Assembly (NCBI RefSeq): GCF_009866765.1
Contig: NZ_CP019431.1
Coordinates: 1,240,001-1,304,000, forward strand
DNA length: 64,000 nucleotides
DNA from: Pseudomonas sp. S35
GTDB lineage: Bacteria; Pseudomonadota; Gammaproteobacteria; Pseudomonadales; Pseudomonadaceae
Direction of reading: 5' to 3'
Part shown: positions 10,468-20,956 of the stretch, piece by piece
How positions within the stretch are numbered: position 1 is the first letter of the stretch
Layout of the letters: every line of letters begins with the position of its first letter
The notes under the pieces: generated by a model
Database searches by the model: none
The model's input: the letters and a program-made list of their open reading frames with translations, nothing else
What the model was told of the DNA's origin: nothing
Position numbers and translations under genes: made by a program

Positions 10468-11592
10468 GTGCGAATAGCGCTTTTGTTGTCGGCTTGCCTG
10501 CTGTGCCTGAATGCCCAGGCCGCGCCGGTGGACGTAGCCAGCCTGGACCGTGGCACCTGGCCCGAAAAACTCAGCAGCCCTGCGCTGTTCGATGTGGCTT
10601 CGCGCGCGGAAATCCTGATGTTCGCCCGCAGCCTGCAGGCCAGCGAGTCCTTGGATGACGCCGCGCTCAAACAGCGCCTGGGCTTGAAGATCATCAACCT
10701 GGCCGCCATCGACGACCTGCGCCGCCAGCTCTGGCAGCGCCTGCTGGAGAACTATACCTTCGCCCAGCAGAGTTGCGAGGTGGATGCCTCGTTCTGCTAC
10801 CTGGTGGAAAACATGGACGACCTGCGCGAGCAGGCCGGCAAGCTGGAGGTCAGCGAAGATTCCTTCTATATAGGCTGGGCCGCCCCCAGCCATACCTTCC
10901 ACGAACGCTACCTGGACGAACTGCTGCGCAAGGCTGCATTGTTCCCGCAGATCAGCAGCGAAGTCGCACGCTTTGGCGACCATGAGCGCAATGGCGACGA
11001 ATTCAACGACCGCCTGTTCCTGCTCACCTTCGACGGTGGCCCGGCACCGGTCAGCGGCAATACCGACTGGCTCGCCGAGTACCTGCGCAAACAGAAGATG
11101 AGCGTCACATTCTTCGTCCTCGGCAGCAGCCTGCAAACCCGTGTGGAGCGCAGTTCCGCCGCCGAGGTGGAGGCGTTGTACCAGGGCCAGTGCGTTGGCA
11201 CCCAGGGGTGGCAGTACCGTTCCCACAGCCATTGGGTGGACTGGCAAAGCTCCATCACTCGCAGTGCGTCGCTGGTGCAGAACCTGATGCCGGAAAACTA
11301 CGTGCCACTGTTCCGCCCACCGTACGGGCAGCGCCGTGCGGACAGCCAGGGATTCTTTCAATCCCAGGGGTTGCAGGTGGCGTTGTGGGACATCGACTCC
11401 CAGGATGAGCCGGGCAAACTCAAGGCCGATGAGTCGATGCAGCGTGTGCTCACGCTGATGTTGCTGTGGCGCAAAGGGGTGATTGTGTTTCACGACACTC
11501 AGGACAAGGCGCGGGTGGCATTGCCTTTGTTGTTACAGGCAACGGCGCAGAGTGGCTTGGGGTGGCAGGACTGCCGGGAAGCATTTCGTTAA
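10468..11592 (+). CDS. Polysaccharide deacetylase-like protein, degenerate metal site
   Basis: Secreted NodB-homology protein of 374 residues. The GTG start follows GGAGAGGGAG and gives a signal peptide (RIALLLSACLLCLNAQA), whereas the longer frame from 10396 does not. An N-terminal region of about 170 residues precedes the NodB-like domain. Motif 1 reads TFDGGP, not TFDDGP, so the second, metal-binding Asp is Gly. Motif 2 lacks a normal HTxxH and reads YRSHSHW. RPPYG (motif 3) and IVFHD (motif 5) remain. It could be an altered enzyme or a binding protein. Confidence 0.8.
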   Translation: MRIALLLSACLLCLNAQAAPVDVASLDRGTWPEKLSSPALFDVASRAEILMFARSLQASESLDDAALKQRLGLKIINLAAIDDLRRQLWQRLLENYTFAQQSCEVDASFCYLVENMDDLREQAGKLEVSEDSFYIGWAAPSHTFHERYLDELLRKAALFPQISSEVARFGDHERNGDEFNDRLFLLTFDGGPAPVSGNTDWLAEYLRKQKMSVTFFVLGSSLQTRVERSSAAEVEALYQGQCVGTQGWQYRSHSHWVDWQSSITRSASLVQNLMPENYVPLFRPPYGQRRADSQGFFQSQGLQVALWDIDSQDEPGKLKADESMQRVLTLMLLWRKGVIVFHDTQDKARVALPLLLQATAQSGLGWQDCREAFR

Positions 11593-11938
11593 AAAGATGA
11601 AGTGCCCGGTTCTGTTGGGTTTAAGGCAAAAATGGCTATTTTTTTTCGACATTTCGATGCAGGCGGACTTCCGACTTTAACGGGGCGCATGGCACTCGGC
11701 TAGTGCTATTCGTCATCCTGAAAAATAAACTTCAAAAAAGCGTCAAAGTGCTTTTTCCTGTCATGTGTTTTGCGGTATCAAGAAGTCAGATCGCCGAAAC
11801 CTGCAACACAGGTGGCGTCTTCCAAGACTCCTCAGGTGGGCACTGCACTTGACGTCACTCAGGTGCAGTCGGTGGTCGAATCGAGGCGCAGCACTGTCGT
11901 GGTATTGCGTCGACTGGCTCCCACAAAGGTGACCGAGT
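11593..11938. other. Intergenic region upstream of the PhoH-like gene
   Basis: No gene is supported. Near its 3' end, at 11842-11869, an 11-base stem with one G-T pair (ACTGCACTTGA / TCAGGTGCAGT) and a six-base loop lies about 70 bases before the PhoH start. No T-run follows it, so it is more likely a leader structure or an operator than a terminator. Confidence 0.6.
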
Positions 11939-13333
11939 ATGGATGATCATGGACGCACCCCTTCTTCCGACCAGCCAATCCTTTATGTGCTTGATACCAA
12001 CGTATTGATCCACGATCCAAACGCACTGCTCAATTTCGAAGAACACCACGTCGCTATCCCGATGATCGTGCTGGAGGAACTCGACAAGCTCAAAAGCGGG
12101 CATCACAGCGTGGCTGCCGAATGCCGCCAGGCTATCCGCCTGATCGACAAGACCCTGGGTGAAGCCTCGCCGGAGGACGTTGAAGTCGGCGTGCCGATCC
12201 AGCGTGGCAAAAGTGGGCCCAAGGGCTTGCTGTCGATCCTGATGAGCAAGCGCAGCGAGCCCAACAGCCTGCTGCCGGAAAACCTCAATGACAACAAAAT
12301 CATCAACCAATTGATCGACCTGCACGCGCGCGACAAGGACTTGCGCCTGGTGCTGGTGACCAAAGACATCAATATGCGCCTCAAGGCCCGAGCGTGTGGG
12401 ATCGCGGCCGAGGACTACAGTACCGACCAACTGGTCGACGACGTGTCGATGCTGTCCCGTGGTTATCACACGGTGACGGGCTCGTTCTGGGACCTCGTCA
12501 GCAAGGTCGAAACCCGTCAGGACCACGGCCGCACCTGGCATCAGGTTCAATTGATCGACAATTTGCCGGCCGTGCATATCAATGAGTTCATCATCGACGA
12601 ACAGGGTTTCGTGGGCTGGATCAAAGAGATCCAGGTCGACAAGCTGCTGATCCTCGACCTGCATCAGGAACCCCTGTTGCACCAGGAAGCCTGGGGCCTG
12701 AAACCGCGTGACATCTATCAGAGCCTGGCGCTGTACGCGTTGCTCGATCCGGACATCCACCTGGTCAACCTGACCGGCGCTGCGGGTTCCGGTAAAACCA
12801 TCCTTGCCCTGGCTGCCGCCATCGAGCAGACCATGGTGACCAAGCGCTATCGCCGCATCATCGCCACCCGCAGTGTGCAGGGGCTGGACCAGGAAATCGG
12901 CTTCCTGCCCGGCACCGAAGCGGAAAAAATGGAACCCTGGTTGGGCGCGATCACCGATAACCTCGAAGCCTTGCACATGGATGACGAAAACACCCATGGC
13001 AGCGTCGATTACATCCTCAGCAAAGTGCCGTTGCAGTTCAAATCCCTCAACTACATCCGAGGTCGCAGCTTCCAGCAGAGCCTGATTTTGATCGATGAAT
13101 GCCAGAACCTCACGCCGCACCAGATGAAAACCATCATCACCCGTGCCGGCGCCGGTTCCAAAGTGGTGTGCCTGGGCAACCTGGCGCAGATCGACACCCC
13201 TTACCTGTCCGCGACCAGCTCCGGGCTGACCTACCTGACGGAACGCTTCAAGGACTTCCCCAACGGCGTGCACATTGCGCTGCAAGGGGTACCACGCTCA
13301 ATCCTGGCCGAATACGCAGAGTCGCATCTCTGA
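11939..13333 (+). CDS. PIN-PhoH family RNase/ATPase
   Basis: A 464-residue fusion of an N-terminal PIN ribonuclease domain (about residues 14-150, starting LYVLDTNVLIHD with the acidic metal ligands) and a C-terminal PhoH ATPase. Walker A is GAAGSGKT near residue 280 and Walker B is LILIDECQN near 382. In other bacteria this PhoH2-type arrangement is an ATP-dependent RNase/helicase. It is a single gene ended by an inverted-repeat terminator. Pho control was not evident in the sequence. Confidence 0.93.
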   Translation: MDDHGRTPSSDQPILYVLDTNVLIHDPNALLNFEEHHVAIPMIVLEELDKLKSGHHSVAAECRQAIRLIDKTLGEASPEDVEVGVPIQRGKSGPKGLLSILMSKRSEPNSLLPENLNDNKIINQLIDLHARDKDLRLVLVTKDINMRLKARACGIAAEDYSTDQLVDDVSMLSRGYHTVTGSFWDLVSKVETRQDHGRTWHQVQLIDNLPAVHINEFIIDEQGFVGWIKEIQVDKLLILDLHQEPLLHQEAWGLKPRDIYQSLALYALLDPDIHLVNLTGAAGSGKTILALAAAIEQTMVTKRYRRIIATRSVQGLDQEIGFLPGTEAEKMEPWLGAITDNLEALHMDDENTHGSVDYILSKVPLQFKSLNYIRGRSFQQSLILIDECQNLTPHQMKTIITRAGAGSKVVCLGNLAQIDTPYLSATSSGLTYLTERFKDFPNGVHIALQGVPRSILAEYAESHL

Positions 13334-13345
13334 GGGGGAAGCTTT

Positions 13346-13426
13346 AAGCTGCAAGCCGCAAGCTGCAAGTGGATCGAGTGAGCTTTTTCACTTGCAGCTC
13401 GTGGCTTGTAGCTTGTAGCTTTTTTT
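13346..13426 (+). terminator. Terminator-like inverted repeat after the PhoH-like gene
   Basis: Two 26-base arms (13346-13371 and 13389-13414) pair with three differences and are followed by a run of seven T. The arms are built from the recurring AAGCTGCAAGC unit common in Pseudomonas intergenic DNA. Confidence 0.8.
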
Positions 13427-13444
13427 CTGCCTCAAGGAGGCCCC

Positions 13445-13918
13445 GTGCTGACTCATCTCGATTCCCAAGGTCGCGCCCATATGGTCGACGTCACCGACAA
13501 GTCCGTGACGTTCCGTGAGGCGGTGGCTGAAGCGCGGGTGCGCATGTTGCCAAGCACCCTGCAAATGATTGTCGACGGCGCCCACCCCAAGGGCGACGTG
13601 TTTGCCGTGGCCCGCATCGCCGGGATCCAGGCCGCCAAGAAAACCAGTGACCTGATCCCGCTGTGTCATCCGTTGATGCTTACCGGCGTCAAGGTCGAAC
13701 TGAGCGCCGAGGGTGCAGACGCGGTGCATATCGTGGCGCGCTGCAAATTGTCCGGGCAGACCGGCGTAGAGATGGAAGCGCTGACGGCCGCCAGTGTCGC
13801 GGCGTTGACGATCTACGACATGTGCAAGGCCGTGGATCGCGGCATGACGATCGAAAGTATTCGCCTGCTGGAAAAGCTCGGCGGTAAAAGCGGGCATTTC
13901 AAGGCGGATGAACAATGA
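13445..13918 (+). CDS. moaC: MoaC, cyclic pyranopterin monophosphate synthase
   Basis: Second step of molybdenum cofactor synthesis: forms cyclic pyranopterin monophosphate from the MoaA product. GTG start after a strong AAGGAGG. The 157-residue protein has PLCHPLML and the conserved [18 protein letters not shown] and KLGGKSG blocks. First gene of a moaCDE operon; moaA is not in the window. Confidence 0.97.
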   Translation: MLTHLDSQGRAHMVDVTDKSVTFREAVAEARVRMLPSTLQMIVDGAHPKGDVFAVARIAGIQAAKKTSDLIPLCHPLMLTGVKVELSAEGADAVHIVARCKLSGQTGVEMEALTAASVAALTIYDMCKAVDRGMTIESIRLLEKLGGKSGHFKADEQ

Positions 13919-14157
13919 GCATCAACGTACTGTTTTTTGCGCGCTACGCCGAGGCGGTGGGCTTCGATTCGCTGGAGATGGAAGGTGAGTTTGCCACCGT
14001 TGATGCCGTGCGGTTGGCGCTGGCGAGTGACCCGGAGTTTGCGGTCCTCAACGAGACGAGCCTGATGTGCGCCCGCAACGAGCAATTGTGCAACCTCGAC
14101 GAACCGGTGCAAGCAGGCGATGAAGTCGCGTTCTTCCCACCTGTGACCGGAGGCTGA
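13915..14157 (+). CDS. moaD: MoaD, molybdopterin synthase small subunit
   Basis: Ubiquitin-fold sulfur carrier of 80 residues ending FFPPVTGG. The C-terminal Gly-Gly is the site of adenylation and thiocarboxylation. The start overlaps the moaC stop by four bases. It works with MoaE to insert the dithiolene sulfurs. Confidence 0.96.
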   Translation: MSINVLFFARYAEAVGFDSLEMEGEFATVDAVRLALASDPEFAVLNETSLMCARNEQLCNLDEPVQAGDEVAFFPPVTGG

Positions 14158-14159
14158 AC

Positions 14160-14609
14160 ATGGCCATCCGTGTGCAGGTCGGGGCGTTTGACCCCGGCGT
14201 CGAAGTCAACGCCATGCACGCGGCCAATGTGGGCGTGGGCGCGGTGGTGAGTTTTGTCGGGTACGTGCGCGACTTCAATGACGGTCGCGAGGTGTCGGGG
14301 ATGTTCCTGGAGCATTATCCCGGCATGACCGAAAAGGCCCTGGCCAAGATCGCCGTGGAAGCCGAGCAGCGCTGGCCGTTGCTCAAGCTCGAAGTGTTGC
14401 ACCGTGTCGGCGCGCTGGAACCGGGCGAGCCGATTGTGTTCGTGGCGGCCGCCAGTGCCCATCGCCAGGCGGCGTTTGATGCCTGTGCGTTTGTGATGGA
14501 TTACTTGAAGACCCGGGCGCCGTTCTGGAAGAAAGAGAACACCCCTGAGGGCGCGCGCTGGGTAGAAGGGCGCAGCAGTGATCACGCCGCGGCGGATCGC
14601 TGGAAATAG
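14160..14609 (+). CDS. moaE: MoaE, molybdopterin synthase catalytic subunit
   Basis: Catalytic subunit (149 residues) of molybdopterin synthase. Family blocks VGAVVSFVGYVRD, LEHYPGMTE and the C-terminal region FWKKE, with its active-site lysines, are present. It begins two bases after moaD. The coding region stops at the edge of a repeat-rich intergenic stretch. Confidence 0.96.
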   Translation: MAIRVQVGAFDPGVEVNAMHAANVGVGAVVSFVGYVRDFNDGREVSGMFLEHYPGMTEKALAKIAVEAEQRWPLLKLEVLHRVGALEPGEPIVFVAAASAHRQAAFDACAFVMDYLKTRAPFWKKENTPEGARWVEGRSSDHAAADRWK

Positions 14610-14647
14610 CCAGCCAGGCACCGATCTCAAAACCAGCAGAGATCAAA

Positions 14648-14978
14648 ATGTGGGAGGGGGCTTGCCCCCGATGGCCATAGGTATCTATACAACTCTTAAA
14701 GGCTGACACATAACTCTGTGGTGAGCGGGCTTGCCCCGCGCTGGGCTGCGCAGCAGCCCCAATAAGGTCACCGCAGAGTGCCAGAATCAATCGAGGTGAA
14801 CGTTTTAGGGGCCGCTTCGCAGCCCAGCGCGGGGCAAGCCCGCTCACCACAGAAGCCTGATTGCCATAGATTCCGTATTCACTGGAAGTTGTGTAGATAC
14901 CCATGCCCCGATGGCAGGGTGTCAGTCAATGATGTTGTGACTGATACACCGCTATCGGCAGCAAGCCCCCTCCCACAC
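14648..14978. repeat. REP pair interrupted by an inserted element
   Basis: The outer units (ATGTGGGAGGGGGCTTGCC at the left, the inverted form ending near 14978 at the right) look like one REP pair pushed apart by a 222-base block with its own terminal inverted repeats. No coding sequence is present between moaE and rhlB. Confidence 0.75.
14680..14901. mobile_element. MITE-like element nested in a REP pair
   Basis: Bounded by inverted ends GGTATCTATACAACT and AGTTGTGTAGATACC (one mismatch). Inside are two long inverted arms containing GTGAGCGGGCTTGCCCCGCGC, separated by a short loop. It has no coding capacity, so it could only move with a transposase supplied elsewhere. Flanking CATA/CATG may be a weak target duplication. 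Confidence 0.6.
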
Positions 14979-14998
14979 GTTTTACCGCGTTTCAGTCT

Positions 14999-16447
14999 TT
15001 AAGGGCGCTTGCGCTCGACGGCTCGTAGCAAGTGCGTCGGCGGCGTCTCGCAGCTGATCTTGCGGCCCAGCAGCGTTTCGATCGACGGCAGCTGATACGA
15101 GTCATCTTCCCCCGCAAAGCTGATCGACACACCCGCCGCGCCCGCACGGCCGGTACGGCCAATGCGGTGTACGTAGTCGTCCGGCACTTCCGGCAGGGTG
15201 AAGTTGATCACGTGGCTGATGCCGTCGATGTGAATCCCACGCCCAGCCACGTCAGTGGCCACCAGTACGCGGATCTTGCCTTCGCGGAAACCTTCCAACG
15301 TCTTGATGCGCTTGTGCTGCGGCACGTCGCCGGACAGTTGCGCGGCGTTGACGCCATCACGCACCAGGCGCTCTTCGATGCGGCGCACTTCGTCCTTGCG
15401 GTTGGCAAACACCATCACCCGCTCCCAACCGTTGTCGTTGATCAGGTTGTAGAGCAGCTTGTACTTGTCGGCACCGGCCACGGCGTAGATGTGCTGTTCG
15501 ACATTTTCGCTGGCGACGTTCAGCGCTTCGATCTCGACGATGGACGGGTCGGTGGTCCACTGCTTGGCGAGGTTCATCACGTCTTCGGTGAAGGTCGCGG
15601 AGAACAGCAGGGTCTGACGTTCGCTTTTCGGCGGGGTCTGGCGAATGATCTGGCGTACTTGCGGGATAAAGCCCATGTCGAGCATGCGGTCGGCTTCGTC
15701 CAGCACCATCACTTCGACCATGTCCAGGTGCACGTCGCCGCGCTGGTTGAAGTCCAGCAGGCGGCCAGGGGTGGCGACCAGGATGTCGCAGTGGCGGGCT
15801 TCAAGGTGCTTGAGTTGCTTGTCGAAGTCCATGCCACCGACGAAGGTCATCACGTTGAGGCCGGTGTACTTGGTCAGGTCGGCGGCGTCCTTGGCGATCT
15901 GCACCACCAGTTCCCGGGTCGGGGCGATGATCAGCGCGCGCGGTTCACCCATGTAGCGCTCTTTAGGCGGCGGCGTTTGCAGCAGTTGGGTGATGATCGA
16001 GATCAGGAACGCGGCGGTCTTGCCGGTACCGGTCTGGGCCCGACCGATGGCGTCTTTGCCGGCCAGGGTGAAGCCCAATACCTGCGCCTGGATCGGCGTG
16101 CAGTACGGGAAGCCCAAGTCCTGGATGGCGTGCATCAGTTCCGGGGCCAGCTTGAAATCGTGGAAGCGGGTCTTGCCTTCCTGGGGCTCGACGACGAAGT
16201 CTTCGAGTTTCCATGGAATCACGGGCGGCTTGGGCGTACGTTCGCGGCGCGGCTTGGGGGCCGGGGCGACGTCTTTTGCCGGTTCAGTCGCGATCACCGC
16301 AGGCGGCGTCGGCTGGGCGACAGGTGCAGTCCGCTCGGGCTGTTTACCGTCATTGCGGCTGCCGGCAGTCGGGACAGGAGCACTGGGAACAGGCGCGAGC
16401 GGCTCGGCCTCGCTTTTGCCGAACATCTTCTTGAGTGCTTCGAGCAC
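14999..16447 (-). CDS. rhlB: RhlB, DEAD-box ATP-dependent RNA helicase
   Basis: RNA helicase associated with RNA turnover. After a Pro/Ala-rich, probably disordered N-terminus (about residues 12-85) come the Q motif, AQTGTGKT (motif I), [16 protein letters not shown] (DEAD), FSATF (SAT) and [10 protein letters not shown] (motif VI). It has 482 residues from a GTG start; an ATG at MFGKSE eight codons in is an alternative. The extended N-terminus is typical of pseudomonad RhlB. Single gene. Confidence 0.92.
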   Translation of the reverse strand: MLEALKKMFGKSEAEPLAPVPSAPVPTAGSRNDGKQPERTAPVAQPTPPAVIATEPAKDVAPAPKPRRERTPKPPVIPWKLEDFVVEPQEGKTRFHDFKLAPELMHAIQDLGFPYCTPIQAQVLGFTLAGKDAIGRAQTGTGKTAAFLISIITQLLQTPPPKERYMGEPRALIIAPTRELVVQIAKDAADLTKYTGLNVMTFVGGMDFDKQLKHLEARHCDILVATPGRLLDFNQRGDVHLDMVEVMVLDEADRMLDMGFIPQVRQIIRQTPPKSERQTLLFSATFTEDVMNLAKQWTTDPSIVEIEALNVASENVEQHIYAVAGADKYKLLYNLINDNGWERVMVFANRKDEVRRIEERLVRDGVNAAQLSGDVPQHKRIKTLEGFREGKIRVLVATDVAGRGIHIDGISHVINFTLPEVPDDYVHRIGRTGRAGAAGVSISFAGEDDSYQLPSIETLLGRKISCETPPTHLLRAVERKRP

Positions 16448-16549
16448 GGTGATCTCATTAATTGGTTAAGGAATGTACGCCGGCCAGTGTAATGCAAGAA
16501 TCGGGCGCGGCGTAGTGCGTCTGTCATACGGCTACATAAACGCCGGTTT

Positions 16550-17236
<687 letters not shown>

Positions 17237-17341
17237 TTAAGTGCGACGGAACGGTGCGCCATAGGTTGATCTGTTAAGAGAATGTCGCAAGGTTGAATCT
17301 TTTGCTATTGACCATGGGCTGAAACGACTCAGCCAGCACTC

Positions 17342-17357
17342 TGGTACGGGGCTTGCT
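17342..17357 (+). promoter_or_regulatory. Sigma-54 promoter upstream of aapJ
   Basis: TGGTACG, four bases, then TTGCT fits the -24/-12 consensus TGGCACG-N4-TTGCW with one change. It is in the right orientation in the 345-base estB-aapJ gap (17207-17551), leaving a leader of roughly 180 bases. RpoN control would fit nitrogen-responsive amino-acid uptake. No enhancer site was recognised with confidence. Confidence 0.75.
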
Positions 17358-17551
17358 ATGTGTTGGTCGATGTCAGGACTTTCCCAGGACGGTAACACTA
17401 TCAGTGACTGCCGCTTGTGGGATAGCAACTGGAATTACCGCGACAACTTCATGCCGCTTGACCCTAAAAAAAGCCAACACGGGTCGATATCGCCTCATAA
17501 GGGTGCGCTGAGGTTCGAGCTCCGACACAACAAGAGCAACTGGAGGTTTGA

Positions 17552-18583
17552 ATGAAGGTATTGAAATCCACCCTGGCCATCGTTTGCGCGGCGGCCGTAC
17601 TGGGTGTCAGTGGTTTTGCCCAAGCTGGCGCCACTCTGGACGCCGTGCAGAAGAAAGGCTTTGTGCAATGTGGCGTGAGTGACGGCTTGCCGGGCTTTTC
17701 GGTACCGGATGCCAGCGGCAAGATCCTTGGGATCGACGCTGACGTTTGCCGCGCTGTGGCTGCCGCTGTATTCGGCGACGCGACCAAGGTCAAGTTCAGC
17801 CAGTTGAACGCCAAGGAGCGTTTCACCGCGCTTCAGTCTGGCGAAGTCGACATTCTGTCCCGTAACACCACCATGACCAGCTCCCGCGATGCGGGCATGG
17901 GCCTGAAATTCCCAGGCTTCATCACTTACTACGACGGCATTGGCTTCCTGGTAAACAACAAGCTGGGCGTGAAAAGTGCCAAGGAACTGGACGGTGCAAC
18001 CATCTGCATCCAGGCCGGTACCACCACCGAACTGAACGTTTCCGACTACTTCCGTGGCAACAACCTCAAATACACCCCGATCACTTTCGACACCTCCGAT
18101 GAAAGCGCCAAGTCGCTGGAATCCGGTCGTTGCGACGTGCTGACCTCCGACAAGTCCCAACTGTTCGCCCAGCGCAGCAAGCTGGCCGCGCCGAAGGACT
18201 ACGTGGTTCTGCCGGAAACCATTTCCAAGGAGCCATTGGGCCCAGTCGTACGTAATGGCGACGACGAGTGGCTGGCCATCGTGCGCTGGGTTGGCTACGC
18301 CATGCTCAACGCTGAAGAAGCCGGCATCACCTCGAAAAACGTCGAAGCTGAAGCCAAGTCCACCAAGAACCCGGACGTTGCACGTCTGCTCGGTGCTGAC
18401 GGCGAATACGGCAAAGACCTGAAAGTGAAGAAAGACTGGGTTGTACAGATCGTCAAGCAAGTCGGTAACTACGGCGAAGTGTTCGAGCGCAACCTCGGCA
18501 AGAGCACCCCGTTGGAAATCGACCGTGGCCTGAACGCGCTGTGGAACAACGGCGGCATTCAATACGCACCACCTGTGCGCTGA
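17552..18583 (+). CDS. aapJ: AapJ, general L-amino acid ABC transporter binding protein
   Basis: Periplasmic solute-binding protein of 343 residues (SBP family 3). The signal peptide ends GFAQA near residue 25. ERFTALQSGEVDILSRNTTMTSSRD and the SGRCDVLTSD region are typical of the AapJ/BztA branch. ATG follows GGAGG. First gene of aapJQMP; it captures a broad range of L-amino acids for the AapQM permease. Confidence 0.95.
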   Translation: MKVLKSTLAIVCAAAVLGVSGFAQAGATLDAVQKKGFVQCGVSDGLPGFSVPDASGKILGIDADVCRAVAAAVFGDATKVKFSQLNAKERFTALQSGEVDILSRNTTMTSSRDAGMGLKFPGFITYYDGIGFLVNNKLGVKSAKELDGATICIQAGTTTELNVSDYFRGNNLKYTPITFDTSDESAKSLESGRCDVLTSDKSQLFAQRSKLAAPKDYVVLPETISKEPLGPVVRNGDDEWLAIVRWVGYAMLNAEEAGITSKNVEAEAKSTKNPDVARLLGADGEYGKDLKVKKDWVVQIVKQVGNYGEVFERNLGKSTPLEIDRGLNALWNNGGIQYAPPVR

Positions 18584-18655
18584 TCGCTGATGGTTCTGTC
18601 ACCCGGTGGGCCAACCGCCGGGTGATGTTCTGTTCCATTCTCTCCGGGGCACTTC

Positions 18656-19837
18656 ATGCAAAATCAAATCGGCGCACCAAAGCAGAAGCTCAGCTTCAGC
18701 GATCCCAAAGTGCGTGCGTGGCTCTTCCAGATCATCACGATTGTGGCGGTGGTCTCGCTGGGCTGGTACCTCTTCAATAACACCCAGACCAACCTTCAAC
18801 ACCGGGGCATTACCTCGGGTTTCGACTTTCTTGAGCGCAGTGCCGGCTTCGGCATCGCGCAGCATTTGATCGACTACACCGAATCGGACAGCTATGCCCG
18901 GGTGTTTGTGATCGGCTTGCTCAACACCTTGCTGGTGACCTTCATCGGCGTGATCCTGGCAACGCTGCTCGGCTTTATTGTCGGCGTGGCGCGCCTGTCG
19001 CCCAACTGGATGATCAACAAGCTGGCGACGGTGTACGTGGAAGTGTTCCGCAACATCCCGCCGCTGCTGCAGATCCTGTTCTGGTACTTCGCGGTGTTCC
19101 TCACGATGCCGGGGCCGCGCAACAGTCATAACTTCGGCGACACCTTCTTTGTCAGCAGTCGTGGCCTGAACATGCCGGCGGCACTGGCTGCGGATGGTTT
19201 CTGGCCGTTCGTGGCCAGCGTCGTCGTGGCGATTATCGCCGTGGTGCTGATGACCCGCTGGGCGAATAAACGCTTCGAGGCCACAGGTGTCCCTTTCCAC
19301 AAGTTCTGGACGGGGCTGGCCTTGCTTGTACTGATCCCTGCGTTGTGCGCACTGATCTTCGGCGCGCCACTGCACTGGGAAATGCCCAAGCTGTCAGGTT
19401 TCAACTTTGTCGGCGGTTGGGTGTTGATCCCCGAACTGCTCGCACTGACCCTGGCGCTTACCGTCTACACGGCTGCGTTTATCGCTGAAATCGTGCGTTC
19501 GGGCATCAAGTCCGTCAGCCACGGCCAGACTGAAGCCGCCCGTTCCCTCGGCCTGCGAAACGGCCCGACGCTGCGCAAGGTCATCATCCCGCAAGCCTTG
19601 CGGGTGATCATTCCGCCGCTGACCAGCCAATACCTGAACCTGGCGAAAAACTCCTCGCTGGCCGCCGGTATCGGTTACCCGGAAATGGTTTCGCTGTTTG
19701 CCGGCACGGTGCTCAACCAGACTGGCCAGGCCATCGAAGTCATTGCCATCACCATGAGCGTGTACCTGGCGATCAGCATCAGCATTTCCCTGCTGATGAA
19801 CTGGTACAACAAGCGCATTGCGCTGATCGAGCGGTGA
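18656..19837 (+). CDS. aapQ: AapQ, amino acid ABC transporter permease
   Basis: Inner-membrane permease of 393 residues, longer than simple HisM-type permeases because of an inserted loop between membrane segments, as is usual for AapQ/BztB. The EAARSLGLRNG segment with the following PQALR is the EAA loop that contacts the ATPase. Pairs with AapM. Confidence 0.95.
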   Translation: MQNQIGAPKQKLSFSDPKVRAWLFQIITIVAVVSLGWYLFNNTQTNLQHRGITSGFDFLERSAGFGIAQHLIDYTESDSYARVFVIGLLNTLLVTFIGVILATLLGFIVGVARLSPNWMINKLATVYVEVFRNIPPLLQILFWYFAVFLTMPGPRNSHNFGDTFFVSSRGLNMPAALAADGFWPFVASVVVAIIAVVLMTRWANKRFEATGVPFHKFWTGLALLVLIPALCALIFGAPLHWEMPKLSGFNFVGGWVLIPELLALTLALTVYTAAFIAEIVRSGIKSVSHGQTEAARSLGLRNGPTLRKVIIPQALRVIIPPLTSQYLNLAKNSSLAAGIGYPEMVSLFAGTVLNQTGQAIEVIAITMSVYLAISISISLLMNWYNKRIALIER

Positions 19838-19847
19838 GGAAACCAGC

Positions 19848-20945
19848 ATGAGTTCTCATATTTTCAAACCAGATATGCCGCCGCCGAGCAAAGTCTTCGG
19901 CCCGGTGGCATGGATGCGCGCCAACCTGTTTTCCAGTTGGCTCAACACCCTGCTGACCTTGTTGTCGATCTACCTGGTGTACCTGGTAGTGCCGCCGATC
20001 CTGCATTGGGCCATCCTCGACGCCAACTGGGTCGGGACCACCCGCGCCGACTGCACCAAAGAGGGCGCCTGCTGGGTGTTTATCCAACAGCGCTTCGGGC
20101 AGTTCATGTACGGCTATTACCCCGGTGACCTGCGCTGGCGCGTAGACCTTACCGTGTGGCTGGCCATTGTCGGCGTAGCGCCGTTGTTCATCTCGCGCTT
20201 CCAGCACAAGGCGATCTACGGCCTGAGCTTCCTGGTGCTGTACCCGATCGTTGCGTACTTCCTGCTGCACGGTGGCGTCTTCGGCCTGGCCAATGTGGCG
20301 ACCAGCCAATGGGGCGGCCTGATGCTGACCCTGGTGATCGCTACCGTCGGTATCGCCGGTGCGTTGCCACTGGGTATCGTGCTGGCGCTGGGGCGGCGTT
20401 CGAACATGCCGGCGATTCGTGTGGTCTGTGTGACCTTCATCGAATTCTGGCGCGGCGTGCCGTTGATCACGGTGCTGTTCATGTCCTCGGTGATGCTGCC
20501 GCTGTTCCTGCCCGAAGGCATGAACTTCGACAAGTTGCTGCGAGCGCTGATCGGCGTGATCCTGTTCCAGTCGGCCTACGTGGCTGAAGTGGTGCGCGGC
20601 GGGTTGCAGGCCATTCCCAAGGGCCAGTACGAAGCCGCTGCTGCGATGGGCCTGGGTTACTGGCGCAGCATGGGCCTGGTGATTCTGCCGCAAGCCCTGA
20701 AGCTGGTGATCCCGGGCATCGTCAACACCTTCATCGCACTGTTCAAGGATACGAGCCTGGTGATCATCATTGGCCTGTTCGACCTGCTCAACAGCGTCAA
20801 GCAAGCCGCCGCCGACCCGAAATGGCTGGGCATGGCCACTGAAGGCTATGTGTTCGCCGCCCTGGTGTTCTGGATTTTCTGTTTTGGTATGTCGCGCTAT
20901 TCCATGCATCTGGAACGCAAGCTCGACACAGGCCACAAGCGTTAG
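19848..20945 (+). CDS. aapM: AapM, amino acid ABC transporter permease
   Basis: Second permease (365 residues). Membrane helices surround a periplasmic insert with a Cys pair (DCTKEGACW). The [13 protein letters not shown] segment is the EAA loop for AapP docking. It starts ten bases after aapQ and is followed 11 bases later by aapP. Confidence 0.95.
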   Translation: MSSHIFKPDMPPPSKVFGPVAWMRANLFSSWLNTLLTLLSIYLVYLVVPPILHWAILDANWVGTTRADCTKEGACWVFIQQRFGQFMYGYYPGDLRWRVDLTVWLAIVGVAPLFISRFQHKAIYGLSFLVLYPIVAYFLLHGGVFGLANVATSQWGGLMLTLVIATVGIAGALPLGIVLALGRRSNMPAIRVVCVTFIEFWRGVPLITVLFMSSVMLPLFLPEGMNFDKLLRALIGVILFQSAYVAEVVRGGLQAIPKGQYEAAAAMGLGYWRSMGLVILPQALKLVIPGIVNTFIALFKDTSLVIIIGLFDLLNSVKQAAADPKWLGMATEGYVFAALVFWIFCFGMSRYSMHLERKLDTGHKR

Positions 20946-20956
20946 GAGTTCTTTTT

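Noticed and set aside
19779..20936. 385-codon minus-strand frame opposite aapM
   Set aside because: His/Gln-rich shadow of the permease; no signal or motif.
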